A DNA stretch of 64,000 bases, taken from the NCBI RefSeq assembly GCF_017599325.1, contig NZ_JAGFVM010000022.1, positions 62,001 through 126,000 on the forward strand. Direction: 5' to 3'. The translations under genes and the position numbers were made by a program. This stretch comes from Marinilactibacillus kalidii (GTDB lineage Bacteria > Bacillota > Bacilli > Lactobacillales > Carnobacteriaceae_A). Shown piece after piece: positions 50,461 to 59,019 of this stretch. The notes beneath the pieces are model-generated. The model did no database searches, had not been told where the DNA came from, and saw only the letters and a list, made by a program, of their open reading frames with translations. How positions within the stretch are numbered: the first letter of the stretch is position 1; every line of letters starts with the position of its first letter.

Positions 50461-50497
50461 AAAAGAAAGCCAGGAGAGAGAGTCTCCTAGCTTGATC
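50461..50497 (-). terminator. Attenuator hairpin between phnD and phnC
   Basis: On the minus strand AAGC(T)AGGAG pairs with CTCCT(G)GCTT, followed by TCTTTTT. It lies inside the operon and probably keeps the binding-protein mRNA in excess over the transporter mRNA. Confidence 0.6.
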
Positions 50498-50535
50498 TTT
50501 TGTTGTTGAGTATTAAGTTTGTTTGGTTGGTTAAA

Positions 50536-51594
50536 TTAGTTTGTTAAGTTTCTAAGAATTTCTTGCGCTTCACGTTCAACGTCATAATCTGAACTTTCAG
50601 ATTTTTCGTAGCCTTCGTGAGAGTAGATAGCGATGATTTCTTTTCCTTCATCTGTTCCAGCAATATTGATAAACGATTCTTGTAAAGCTGCTTTCAAATC
50701 GTCAGTCATGATATCAGAATTTTTGCTAACACTGATTGTATCATTGTAGATACCAGGCGTTACACCAATAACATCAGTCGAATCCCAAATCGTATCTTCT
50801 CCGCCGAAAGTACCTTCCCAATCTTCAGTATAATCACGACGAGCATCAGCGTACATTACTGCAACATCCGCTTGTTCAGTTGCTAAACGAGAGACAGAAG
50901 TTCCGTAAGAATCTGCTTGAGAAACTTGGCTTAAATCAGATAGAGATTTATCATAATTTTCTTGCATCCAGATTGTCGGATAGATGTAACCAGCTGAAGA
51001 AGAAGAACTCATTACACTCCAAGAAGCCGAATCTAGGTCTTCCCAAGTCAATTCTTCACCATTATTTACTTTGTCTGCTAGTTCGCGACCTTTTTCAGAT
51101 GGTCCCGCAACTAAAATCGAACGGTAGTAAGTTACTTGTTCGTCCGTTGGTTCAGTTGGTTTATTTGCATTCCATTCAGCAGGATCTTCAGAATCATTTG
51201 TTAGACCAGCACGTGTTGATGTTAAAATAACGTCTGCGCCATCGTCATAAAGGACATATGTTCCGCCTGGTAAGAATCCGACATCTACAGAACCTGCAGA
51301 CATTGCTTCTCCAACCGCTTCATAGTCAGTACCGACATCGATTTTTACTTGTTCAACATCGAAGCCTTGTTCTGCTAACTCGTCTTTCAAGATATTTTCA
51401 AGTGGTTTTGTTGCTGCTACGATTTCTTCTGGGTCACGTGAAGGAACGAATTGAACAGATAATTCTTCAATCGCTACGTTACCGTCTTCATTTGTTTCTG
51501 GTGAAGCTGAATCGTCGCTTCCGTTACCACATGCTGCTAGTACAAGCGTTGATGCAAAAGTGATTCCTAAACCTTTTAACCATTTATTAGACAA
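50536..51594 (-). CDS. phnD: Phosphonate-type ABC transporter substrate-binding lipoprotein
   Basis: A 352-residue lipoprotein with signal MSNKWLKGLGITFASTLVLAAC (Cys 22) and a PhnD-type binding domain (LSVQFVPSRDPEEI, VDVGFLPGGTYVLYDDG, YRSILVAGPSEKG, SSSSAGYIYPTIWMQ). It is first in the phnDCEE operon. No C-P lyase, phosphonatase or phosphite dehydrogenase gene is in the window, so the ligand may be phosphonate, phosphite, phosphate ester or something else. Confidence 0.9.
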   Translation of the reverse strand: MSNKWLKGLGITFASTLVLAACGNGSDDSASPETNEDGNVAIEELSVQFVPSRDPEEIVAATKPLENILKDELAEQGFDVEQVKIDVGTDYEAVGEAMSAGSVDVGFLPGGTYVLYDDGADVILTSTRAGLTNDSEDPAEWNANKPTEPTDEQVTYYRSILVAGPSEKGRELADKVNNGEELTWEDLDSASWSVMSSSSSAGYIYPTIWMQENYDKSLSDLSQVSQADSYGTSVSRLATEQADVAVMYADARRDYTEDWEGTFGGEDTIWDSTDVIGVTPGIYNDTISVSKNSDIMTDDLKAALQESFINIAGTDEGKEIIAIYSHEGYEKSESSDYDVEREAQEILRNLTN

Positions 51595-51668
51595 AATTCT
51601 TCCTCCTAATTTTAACTAAGTACATCTTTATAGATTGTTTGAATCTGAATATTTCATTTCCATTTAGA

Positions 51669-51697
51669 ATAGTAACATTCGATAATACAAAAGTCTA
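51669..51697 (-). promoter_or_regulatory. Likely promoter of phnDCEE
   Basis: Minus strand: TAGACT (51692-51697), 17 bases, TACTAT (51669-51674); each box matches the housekeeping consensus at 4 of 6. It is 75 bases before the phnD ATG. No tandem Pho-box repeat was recognised. The rest of 51595-51955 shows no gene. Confidence 0.4.
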
Positions 51698-51955
51698 CTC
51701 TATTTTGCGACATAATCAGATTTTTTTAATGTCAAAAGACGAACATTAACACTTCGGGTTATGACAAACTACAGTAATTTGTTTATTGTCTTTTTCCTAT
51801 GTATTAAGTATAACGGTTATTTCCGATCATCATCTATCAAATTTGTGTAAAGATTACGTAAAAGGGAATCACTGTGATTTGCAAATTATTTCTGGCTTCA
51901 GTAATATTAAAAAAGGAAATATTCATTTTTGAAAAAGAAAGGACCCTTTATTTTT

Positions 51956-52342
51956 ATGATCAAAGAATTTAAAGAATTTATTGCTAGAGGAAATGTATTA
52001 GATCTTGCCATCGGTTTAGTAATGGGATCTGCTTTTACTGCAATTGTTAGTTCCCTTGTTGAGTTTATTCTCACCCCCATTATTGTCGCGTTAACCGGAG
52101 AAGCCAAGATTGAAGACTTATCTATCAAGATTGGAACAGCTACATTAAAATATGGAGAATTCTTACAAGCCGTACTTAATTTCTTCTTGATTGCACTCGT
52201 TCTCTTCTTCATAATCAAATTCATCAACACTTTGACACGCAAAAACAAGCCGGAACCAGAAGAAACACCTGTTGAGGCACCGACTGTAGAAGATTATTTG
52301 GAAGAAATCAGAGATTTATTAGCTAAAAAAGATGTAGAATAG
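51956..52342 (+). CDS. mscL: Large-conductance mechanosensitive channel
   Basis: A 128-residue pore protein that opens under membrane tension to release solutes during osmotic downshock. The canonical N-terminus MIKEFKEFIARGNVLDLAIG, first helix GLVMGSAFTAIV, second helix FFLIALVLFFIIKFINTL and C-terminal helical bundle EDYLEEIRDLL are all present. ATG at 51956 gives the standard start; an upstream in-frame TTG at 51929 would add nine residues not found in the family. Confidence 0.94.
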   Translation: MIKEFKEFIARGNVLDLAIGLVMGSAFTAIVSSLVEFILTPIIVALTGEAKIEDLSIKIGTATLKYGEFLQAVLNFFLIALVLFFIIKFINTLTRKNKPEPEETPVEAPTVEDYLEEIRDLLAKKDVE

Positions 52343-52351
52343 AAGTAGATA

Positions 52352-52385
52352 GCAGTCCTCTAGCTAAAGTTAGAGGGCTGTTTTT
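52352..52385 (+). terminator. Terminator after mscL
   Basis: AGCAGTCCTCTA pairs with TAGAGGGCTGT, with one mismatch or wobble, and is followed by TTTTT. It overlaps the end of the converging lipoprotein gene. Confidence 0.85.
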
Positions 52386-52809
52386 AATATTTAAAGAGTT
52401 TCTCAAACTGAAGTGCTGATGACTCATCTACAGTAAAAACTGTATTCGTATCTTTACTGTTCATCAATAAAAGTTCTTCTGGATCCGTTTCGTCCCACCA
52501 AGCGTACAATTCTCGTTCCACGCCATTCTTTTGTACTGCTAGGATATGATAATCTGGCGCTTCAATATCTACTACACCTTCTCTTCTTTCTGCAGATAAA
52601 AGAATCTCGCTGGCTATTTCAATTCCAGGTTCTCTTTCAATTTCTAAAAAGAAATCTTCATTGATTCCACCAAATCCTTCTGCTGTAGACATATTAAAGT
52701 CACTCAAGTTGTCATCGACTAGAACAGTGTCTTCATCACCTTCTGAAGAGTCTACCTTTGTACAGCCTGCCAATAAAAATCCCGCTACCAATAACGTCCA
52801 ATATTTCAA
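52384..52809 (-). CDS. Small lipoprotein, YhfM-like domain (copy 1)
   Basis: A 141-residue lipoprotein with a short signal and lipobox LAGC (Cys 16). The C-terminal 90 residues hold a domain with VDIEAPDYHILAVQ, ELYAWWDETDPEELLLM and VFTVDESSALQFEKLF. It resembles the YhfM-type lipoprotein domain of bacilli, a tentative match. The gene 40 bases upstream encodes a clear paralogue. Function unknown. Confidence 0.68.
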   Translation of the reverse strand: MKYWTLLVAGFLLAGCTKVDSSEGDEDTVLVDDNLSDFNMSTAEGFGGINEDFFLEIEREPGIEIASEILLSAERREGVVDIEAPDYHILAVQKNGVERELYAWWDETDPEELLLMNSKDTNTVFTVDESSALQFEKLFKY

Positions 52810-52849
52810 TTTACCATATCCTTCTCAATGAAACTTTGATTACTTGCTT

Positions 52850-53269
52850 TTATTTTATTAGTTCTTCAAATTGACGTGCGGATTCGCCCTCAAATGTATA
52901 GATCGTATGCGTATCTTCCCAATCCATCAGCGTAAGATTGTCCGAATCGTCATCTTCCCACCAAATAGAATACGTATCTCTTTGATCTGCCTCACGTTCA
53001 ACAATCATCTTATAATTTGGATCTACTATGTTGACTGCCCCATCCGTCTTATCTGCATTATTCAGCATATCTTGAATGATTGCTAAAACTTTTTCATCCG
53101 ATGAGTCAAAATCAACTGTTTGAGCGCCATTATCTGTTTCAGATAAGACAATACTCTTTACCTCACTTACAGTTTCTGCTGATTCAGTTACCTTATCCTC
53201 TTCTACTTCTTTACTACTACATCCCATTAATAGTATCGGTAAAAAAAGCCATTTTACACAGTTCATCAC
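52850..53269 (-). CDS. Small lipoprotein, YhfM-like domain (copy 2)
   Basis: A 139-residue lipoprotein with signal MMNCVKWLFLPILLMGC (Cys 17) and an acidic linker. Its domain matches copy 1 block for block: VNIVDPNYKMIVE, TYSIWWEDDDSDNLTLM, IYTFEGESARQFEELI. The two are a tandem duplication transcribed together. The sequences have diverged greatly outside these blocks, so the duplication is not recent. Confidence 0.68.
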   Translation of the reverse strand: MMNCVKWLFLPILLMGCSSKEVEEDKVTESAETVSEVKSIVLSETDNGAQTVDFDSSDEKVLAIIQDMLNNADKTDGAVNIVDPNYKMIVEREADQRDTYSIWWEDDDSDNLTLMDWEDTHTIYTFEGESARQFEELIK

Positions 53270-53361
53270 TGTATCCTCCGTATGTAAATATGATTGTTTC
53301 TATCGTTTAGTTGATTATACTCAATGACCATTCAGAAGTCACTTTACACCCCAGACAAAAA

Positions 53362-53385
53362 AAGAACCCTCAATTGAAGGTTCTT
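53362..53385 (-). terminator. Terminator of the mvaS-thiolase operon
   Basis: AAGAACC(C)TCAATTGA(A)GGTTCTT, followed on the minus strand by seven T residues, directly after the thiolase stop. Confidence 0.88.
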
Positions 53386-53392
53386 CGTCATT

Positions 53393-54610
53393 CTATTCAA
53401 CATCTGTGTTTCTAATAACGACAGCAGCGCCCATTCCGCCACCAATACAGAGTGACGCAATACCGTATTTTAGTCCTTTGCGTTTTAACGTATAGAGTAA
53501 CGTCACTAAAATGCGGTTTCCGCTTGCACCGATTGGGTGACCTAAAGAAATAGCACCACCATGAATATTCGTTTTTTCTTTCAACACTTCTTTATCTACG
53601 CCGAATGCTTCAGATAATTCATGCACGACCGCAAGACTTTGAGAGGCAAAGGCTTCGTTCAGCTCAAACATATCAATATCTTCAAATGATAGTCCGGATT
53701 TTTTCAGTGCTTGTTTAACTGCCGGGACTGGTCCCATGCCCATTACGGAAGGGTCCACCCCGCCTTGACCAATCGCTACGATTTCAGCCAATGGTTTCAA
53801 GTCGTTTTCATTGAGATAGGTTTCTCCTACAATCAATGTTGCACTCGCACCGTCATTCAATCCTGATGCATTCGCTGCTGTCACTGAGCCATCCTTTTTG
53901 AAGGCTGGTCTAAGAGACTGCACCTTCTCAAGATTCGCTTTACGATTAGGATATTCGTCCGTATCGACCATCATCTCTTGCTTACGTCTATTTGTCCATT
54001 TAACGGGCGTGATTTCTTCTTGAAATAGTCCTTCATCCAATGCTGTTATTGCTTTTTGTTGTGAGTCAAAGGCAAAATCATCCTGGTCTTCACGCGTGAT
54101 TCCGTATTGTTCAGCAATGTTTTCGGCTGTTACACCCATATGATACCCTTCAAATGCATCTGTTAAACCATCGTGGACCATATGATCCAAAGTCTGAAAG
54201 TTCCCCATTTTAATGCCATCGCGTGTACGACCAGGCAATAAGTAAGGTGCTTGACTCATCGATTCTGTTCCACCGGCTATCACTGCTTCATATTCTTCTG
54301 CACGAATACCCACAAAGGCGTTCATGACTGTTTTTAGTCCACTCCCACAGACCATGTTGGTTCCGTAAGCAGGAATGGTGTTAGACAGACCTGCCTTAAT
54401 CGCTGCTTGTCTTGCCACACCTTGCCCTTGACCAGCCGATAAGACGTTGCCTAACGATACTTCATCAATATCACTAGGATTAATTCCACTTTGCGTTAAT
54501 ACGCCTTCAATGGCTGTTTTTCCTAGATCTGAAGCCGAGACATCTTTTAATGCACCAAGAAAAGAACCGATTGGTGTTCGCTTCGCACCTGCTATATAAA
54601 CTTTTTGCAT
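53393..54610 (-). CDS. Acetyl-CoA C-acetyltransferase (thiolase II)
   Basis: A 405-residue biosynthetic thiolase that condenses two acetyl-CoA to acetoacetyl-CoA. The acyl-accepting C88 is in NMVCGSGLKT, with the catalytic NEAFASQ, GGAISLGHPIGASG (His) and SLCIGGGMGAA (second Cys) segments. It lies just downstream of HMG-CoA synthase, so it supplies the first step of the mevalonate pathway. In enterococci this domain is fused to HMG-CoA reductase; here the two are separate genes 31 kb apart. Confidence 0.93.
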   Translation of the reverse strand: MQKVYIAGAKRTPIGSFLGALKDVSASDLGKTAIEGVLTQSGINPSDIDEVSLGNVLSAGQGQGVARQAAIKAGLSNTIPAYGTNMVCGSGLKTVMNAFVGIRAEEYEAVIAGGTESMSQAPYLLPGRTRDGIKMGNFQTLDHMVHDGLTDAFEGYHMGVTAENIAEQYGITREDQDDFAFDSQQKAITALDEGLFQEEITPVKWTNRRKQEMMVDTDEYPNRKANLEKVQSLRPAFKKDGSVTAANASGLNDGASATLIVGETYLNENDLKPLAEIVAIGQGGVDPSVMGMGPVPAVKQALKKSGLSFEDIDMFELNEAFASQSLAVVHELSEAFGVDKEVLKEKTNIHGGAISLGHPIGASGNRILVTLLYTLKRKGLKYGIASLCIGGGMGAAVVIRNTDVE

Positions 54611-54662
54611 AAGGAACGTACTCCTCCATTTAGAGACAGTTCTTTTCTCTCAAACTGTCCGT

Positions 54663-55832
54663 TTATTTTATTCCATATTGACGAATATTATCTTGTACAC
54701 CTTTAAGAACAACTGAACCCGTTGACGTTTCCTCAAAATCTAATGCGACATCTGTCCCATCTTTCGGAAGAGACTGTTGTAAGATTGCTTCATACTCTTC
54801 AATCGTCAATTCACGACGATTACTCAATAGTGATTCATGTGCTTCTTTCATCATATGTGATTTGTATCCTGGTTTGACTTTGCCACTGAAGAATTCTCCA
54901 ACTGCTCCTGAACCATAGCTGAACAAGCCAATACGAGCGTTTTCTGGAAGCTCTGGGCCTTGTTCTAGTAAAGATAACAGGCTTAGATAAAGAGAACCTG
55001 TATAAATATTTCCAACGGCTTTGTTGTAAGAGATACTTGGCTCATAATACCCCATCAGACGAGCAGTATCTTCTTCAGAAGCCTGTTCAGTTAACGCTTT
55101 TAATGCTTTTTTACCCATTTTCGTATAAGGAACATGGAAACAGAGTGCTTCAAAGTCACTTAAATCACGATGCGTTCTCTGTTTATACTCTCCCCAAACA
55201 TCCGTCAGGAAGTTCAAGTAGGCTTGATTCGAAAATTTACCGTCAACAAGCGCATAATCTGAATGCAATGGACGCCAGAAATCTGAGATATCTTCTGACA
55301 TCGAAACGCTGTCTGCATCAAGCGCTAAAATACGAGGATTAGCAGATAAGACGATTGCGACAGCCCCTGCACCTTGCGTTGGTTCTCCACCTGTATTTAA
55401 ACCATATTTTGCAATATCTGTTCCTAATACAAGAACTTTACGATCAGGATGTAGTGATATGTGACCCATTGCCATCGTGATAGCTGCTGTTGCACTGTAA
55501 CAAGCTTGTTTCAATTCTACCGAGCGTGCGTACTTCTGAATGCCCGCTAAATGGTGCACCCATACAGCACCGGATTTAGAATGATCCACACCTGATTCTG
55601 TCCCTAACAACACAAAATCAATCGCTTCTTTATCTTCATCATCCAGTACTTCAAGTGCTGCGTTGGCAGCCATTGAGACGGCATCTTGAGATAAAGGTGC
55701 TACAGCCATTTTTTCTTGACCAATGCCGATCGTATACTTAGCCGGCTCAACCCCTCTAGCTTCAGCTAATTTTTCCATATCTATAAAGACTTCGGGGGTA
55801 TAAAAGCCTATTTTGTCTATTCCGATTTCCAA
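54663..55832 (-). CDS. mvaS: Hydroxymethylglutaryl-CoA synthase
   Basis: A 389-residue enzyme that joins acetyl-CoA and acetoacetyl-CoA to HMG-CoA. Catalytic residues fall exactly at the positions known for Gram-positive MvaS: E79 in LLGTESGVD and C111 in ELKQACYSA, with the His in CFHVPYTKMG. I chose TTG at 55832, eight bases after AGGAGG; the frame opens 36 codons earlier but that part does not belong to the family. It lies 52 bases before the thiolase and shares its terminator. Confidence 0.93.
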   Translation of the reverse strand: MEIGIDKIGFYTPEVFIDMEKLAEARGVEPAKYTIGIGQEKMAVAPLSQDAVSMAANAALEVLDDEDKEAIDFVLLGTESGVDHSKSGAVWVHHLAGIQKYARSVELKQACYSATAAITMAMGHISLHPDRKVLVLGTDIAKYGLNTGGEPTQGAGAVAIVLSANPRILALDADSVSMSEDISDFWRPLHSDYALVDGKFSNQAYLNFLTDVWGEYKQRTHRDLSDFEALCFHVPYTKMGKKALKALTEQASEEDTARLMGYYEPSISYNKAVGNIYTGSLYLSLLSLLEQGPELPENARIGLFSYGSGAVGEFFSGKVKPGYKSHMMKEAHESLLSNRRELTIEEYEAILQQSLPKDGTDVALDFEETSTGSVVLKGVQDNIRQYGIK

Positions 55833-56108
55833 ACGATCGTCCTCCTGTATTTTGCTTTTTAAAAGCATCCCAATTCTTATCTTATATTCATTATAAATGA
55901 CCTTCTTAAAAAAAGAGTTAAGAATGATAAAGCGCATCATTTATCGAGTGGTCAACTTCCATCAGTTAAGTTTCCGCATTGTAATCGTAACATAGGAATC
56001 GCCTCTAATTAGTCTATTATGCTCAAATTCGTTTAAAAATATCGACTGACTTTCACGTAATAGCCTGACTACTCCGGCAATCAACCATTACAGATAACAG
56101 TTAACGTA
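55833..56108. other. Intergenic region holding the mvaS leader
   Basis: No gene was seen. On the minus strand a TATAAT at 55890-55895 lies about 58 bases before the mvaS start and may be its -10 box; no good -35 was found. Confidence 0.35.
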
Positions 56109-56137
56109 AAAAAAAACCTTCTCAATGGAAGGTTTTA
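56109..56137 (-). terminator. Terminator after the 66-residue membrane protein gene
   Basis: AAAACCTT(C) pairs with (G)AAGGTTTT around TCAATG, followed on the minus strand by a run of nine T residues. Confidence 0.8.
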
Positions 56138-56147
56138 AACGCACTAT

Positions 56148-56348
56148 TTATTTTTGATCATACATATCTTTTTTGACTTTCAAAAAGTACACGAGCGTAC
56201 CTGTAGCGTAGCCTACCAAACTTCCAACCACTGTACCCAATAGGAATCGATCAATATACAATCCAACAAGAACACCTAACAAGCAACCGACGATCATTCC
56301 AAAAGGCATCAAAAAATTCGCATATCCATTCTCTTTCGTAGGCATCAT
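56148..56348 (-). CDS. Small glycine-rich two-helix membrane protein
   Basis: A 66-residue protein with two hydrophobic segments (FGMIVGCLLGVLVGLYI and LLGTVVGSLVGYATGTLVYF), Gly-rich as in glycine-zipper membrane proteins, and a charged C-terminus. Not recognised beyond that. GAGGAG precedes the ATG. It may be the last gene of the unit upstream or independent. Confidence 0.6.
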   Translation of the reverse strand: MMPTKENGYANFLMPFGMIVGCLLGVLVGLYIDRFLLGTVVGSLVGYATGTLVYFLKVKKDMYDQK

Positions 56349-56472
56349 TCCGATTCACTCCTCGCTCTTTTCTTCATGGCTAGCTTACAACAAGCGCACT
56401 TTTGACGCAATATCTATTTCGTTCATTTTACTCGATAAACATCTAAATAAACGAATGAACCCATTAAATCAT

Positions 56473-57174
56473 TTATACGTTGGCTAAAAAAGGGATAATG
56501 ATATGATTGGCTACTCCCATAATCATTGCACTCCAAACGGCAACTAAGCCAATTTGCCATAACACCCGACGCTCTTTTGGTAGTTTGAAATAATAAATCG
56601 TTCCAGCTAAAGCGCCTATAATAAATAGTATCGCTATAGGAAAATAAGGCAATGGAATAATCAGTATCATTGTCTCAGCTGTTAGATCATACACAGTCAC
56701 CAATCCCAAAGCCAAAACTGTCAGTACAAGTTTCACACGGCTCTTTGTAGTCGACATCTGTTTCGTATATATTCTTTTTTTCAACACTGTAAAAATGATG
56801 AGTGTGGCTACTGTAATCACTATTGACTGAATCAACATACTTCGGATATTGATACTATTCGCAGCCGTGGCGAATAAGAAGAATAGATATGTGCTTGTTA
56901 CGATTCCAAAAATTTTCAGCACTTCAAGCCATTTATTTTCCAAAGAAGCAAGTAATTCATCCGCTGAAGTACGAGGATTTTTTCCAAAGTAATCTTCAGC
57001 CGATACCCCTCTTTTTTGCGCATCCAGTATATCTTCTCGCACTTCGTATAAAAAATCCTCAACTTCAGATTCACTCTTAAGCCAACTACCATATCGAATG
57101 TACGCTGCTAACTTTTGGTAGTATTCTTTATTTTCTATGTACAACTGATGACCGGCATTTTGGATATTGTTCAT
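56473..57174 (-). CDS. Membrane protein with helical N-domain, paralogue 3 of 3 (DUF1129-like)
   Basis: A 233-residue protein. An N-terminal soluble helical domain of about 85 residues (ENKEYYQKLAAYIRYGSWLK, VSAEDYFGKNPRTSADELL) is followed by six or so membrane helices. The same layout and N-domain motifs occur in the two genes upstream, so this is a family of three tandem paralogues behind a PadR regulator. It looks like the DUF1129-type membrane proteins, but I am not certain of the family. Function unknown. Confidence 0.65.
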   Translation of the reverse strand: MNNIQNAGHQLYIENKEYYQKLAAYIRYGSWLKSESEVEDFLYEVREDILDAQKRGVSAEDYFGKNPRTSADELLASLENKWLEVLKIFGIVTSTYLFFLFATAANSINIRSMLIQSIVITVATLIIFTVLKKRIYTKQMSTTKSRVKLVLTVLALGLVTVYDLTAETMILIIPLPYFPIAILFIIGALAGTIYYFKLPKERRVLWQIGLVAVWSAMIMGVANHIIIPFLANV

Positions 57175-57204
57175 TCGTCTATCCCTTCCTCATTGAATTT
57201 TGCT

Positions 57205-57900
57205 CTAAATATAGTTGACTATTCCAATAACCCAAAGTCCCCAAACCAAACTCATAATAATTAGCCAATCTACCCTACTTTTATTTTTTTCCATCACTCG
57301 AAGTAGCGTCACTGCTAAAGCACTGAGGAACGCAATAGCCATGTAAACATTAAAAGAAAAGCAGATTGTCCATGTAAGAAATGTTAATTGTTCTCTTACA
57401 ATACTCCAGATTGCAAAAAATAAAACAGATAAAACGATCAAAAAAGTCATTTTCAAAGCTTCATTTACTTCGCTAAAGATTTCCCATTGTTTAAACTTCT
57501 TAAAGATTTCCAAACCAAGTGCTATATAGATTGTTTGCATAATCAAACCAAAAACGTCGATTCTAAAATCGTTAAATGCAAAGTTCAATAGTATTATGAT
57601 AAGTATAAAAATACCGACTATTTTAAAAATCTCTTGCGGTCTATGCGCTAACTTTGACAGAAAATGATCAGCGAATACTTTCGGTTGATGATTTACATAA
57701 TCGTCAACCGTCAAACCATTTTCTTGTGCTTTAATGACTTCATGCAGAAAATCATTTAGTCGCGTTTCTAATTCCAAGGGACTTTTCATTGTATTTCCGT
57801 ATTGAATATAATGTTCGATTTTGTCAAATTGCTGTTGATTTTCATCCGTCAACTTTTTCTTAAGTACTTGATTTTCTTCATGAATCTCCGTATGTTTCAC
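57205..57900 (-). CDS. Membrane protein with helical N-domain, paralogue 2 of 3
   Basis: A 231-residue protein with the same architecture: an N-domain with DENQQQFDKIEHYIQYGNTM, LTVDDYVNHQPKVFADHFL, then about six transmembrane helices. It lacks the FGKDP block of its relatives (reads VNHQP), so it has diverged most. It lies 16 bases after the first paralogue. Confidence 0.65.
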   Translation of the reverse strand: MKHTEIHEENQVLKKKLTDENQQQFDKIEHYIQYGNTMKSPLELETRLNDFLHEVIKAQENGLTVDDYVNHQPKVFADHFLSKLAHRPQEIFKIVGIFILIIILLNFAFNDFRIDVFGLIMQTIYIALGLEIFKKFKQWEIFSEVNEALKMTFLIVLSVLFFAIWSIVREQLTFLTWTICFSFNVYMAIAFLSALAVTLLRVMEKNKSRVDWLIIMSLVWGLWVIGIVNYI

Positions 57901-57916
57901 TACATCGCCTCCTGAA

Positions 57917-58633
57917 TTAATTTAAATAATGGAATAACCCGATACCTACTGTACCCCATATAAAGAGAAGTTGGAGTAGCCAATATTTTTTTTCGTTCCT
58001 CGGTATCAAAAAAAATTGCCAAGTAGTTACGATTACAACTATGATACTAACTCCCCAAGAAACCCAAAGCGGCACCGTGACCAACAACTGAAACGGGAAG
58101 CCAACAACTTCAACAAAGACTCCAAGTATAAAGATCGCTGAAAAAAGAAAAACAAAAAACAATGCATTTCTCCATTTTGAAGCGTTTTTTTTGAAACTCT
58201 CTGTTTCTAGTGATTTGAATATAATCAAAATCCCTAAATAAATAAAAAGGCTTCTTGATAAAAGCGACACTAAATCGATTATCGTACTCTTGGTAATTAG
58301 GTGATCTAGTGAACTTATCACGACCGAAAAAACTACTACATATAAAAATAGTTTAACCTGATCCATCCAGTTACGTGATGTATTCGAGAGAATTTGATCT
58401 GCATATGACTTTGGATCTTTTCCAAAGTATTCTTCTGCTGAAACATTTTCTTCTTGCGCACTAAGTAAATCTTGGAGGATCTCTATCAATATCTCTTCCA
58501 TCTGTTTTTCACTCTTAAGACTTGTTTTAAGGCGTAGATAAATCAGAAGTTCTTCGTAATACTCTTTATTCTCTGAATTCAGTTCTTCTCTTAGATCATT
58601 ATTTTGTTGGATCAGCAATTTTGTATTGTTCAT
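57917..58633 (-). CDS. Membrane protein with helical N-domain, paralogue 1 of 3
   Basis: A 238-residue protein: a coiled N-domain (SENKEYYEELLIYLRLKTSL, SAEEYFGKDPKSYADQIL) and about six membrane helices. It starts 13 bases after the padR gene, with AGGAGG upstream. The PadR pairing suggests that it responds to a membrane-active or lipophilic compound; there is no direct evidence for the activity. Confidence 0.65.
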   Translation of the reverse strand: MNNTKLLIQQNNDLREELNSENKEYYEELLIYLRLKTSLKSEKQMEEILIEILQDLLSAQEENVSAEEYFGKDPKSYADQILSNTSRNWMDQVKLFLYVVVFSVVISSLDHLITKSTIIDLVSLLSRSLFIYLGILIIFKSLETESFKKNASKWRNALFFVFLFSAIFILGVFVEVVGFPFQLLVTVPLWVSWGVSIIVVIVTTWQFFLIPRNEKKYWLLQLLFIWGTVGIGLFHYLN

Positions 58634-58646
58634 TCGACTTCCTCCT

Positions 58647-58964
58647 TTAATCGATTAAATGATGGACACTCGTTTCTAGTTCGCGCCAGCTTTGAACGAA
58701 GGACTCACAGTAGTCTCTTCCTTTGTCAGTGATTTGATAGTACTTGCGGTCAGGTCCATCAGGCGAAGGCTTCTTGACACTTGTCGTCAATTCATTTTTT
58801 TCAAGCTTTTGTAAAATAGGATAGACCGTCCCTCCGACAATATCCTCAAACCCAGATTGTTTGAGTTGCTGGACAAGCTCGTAGCCATAAACTTCTTTCT
58901 TTTTAATAATCAATAAAATGCAGCCTTCAAGGACACCTTTTAACAATTGCGTTTTCTTCACCAT
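58647..58964 (-). CDS. PadR-family transcriptional repressor
   Basis: A 105-residue winged-helix regulator of the small PadR subfamily (LmrR/YqjI-like): GVLEGCILLIIKKKEVYGYE, VGGTVYPILQKLEKNEL, GPDRKYYQITDKG, with a C-terminal dimer helix. Such regulators bind hydrophobic drugs, phenolics or cell-envelope-active agents and control adjacent membrane genes. It is first in the operon with three membrane protein genes and probably represses its own promoter through the dyad in the spacer. Confidence 0.88.
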   Translation of the reverse strand: MVKKTQLLKGVLEGCILLIIKKKEVYGYELVQQLKQSGFEDIVGGTVYPILQKLEKNELTTSVKKPSPDGPDRKYYQITDKGRDYCESFVQSWRELETSVHHLID

Positions 58965-59019
58965 TTCACCTCTGTGCTAAATCATCTCCACTAGATTGCA
59001 TGACCAACTAGTTAAGTTT

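Noticed and set aside
50880-51563. Leu/Gln/His-rich plus-strand frames
   Set aside because: Antisense to phnD; composition and lack of ribosome sites mark them as shadows.
56473-58633. Three similar genes considered as a recent repeat or assembly duplication
   Set aside because: The nucleotide and protein sequences differ widely; only the layout and short motifs are shared, so they are old paralogues.
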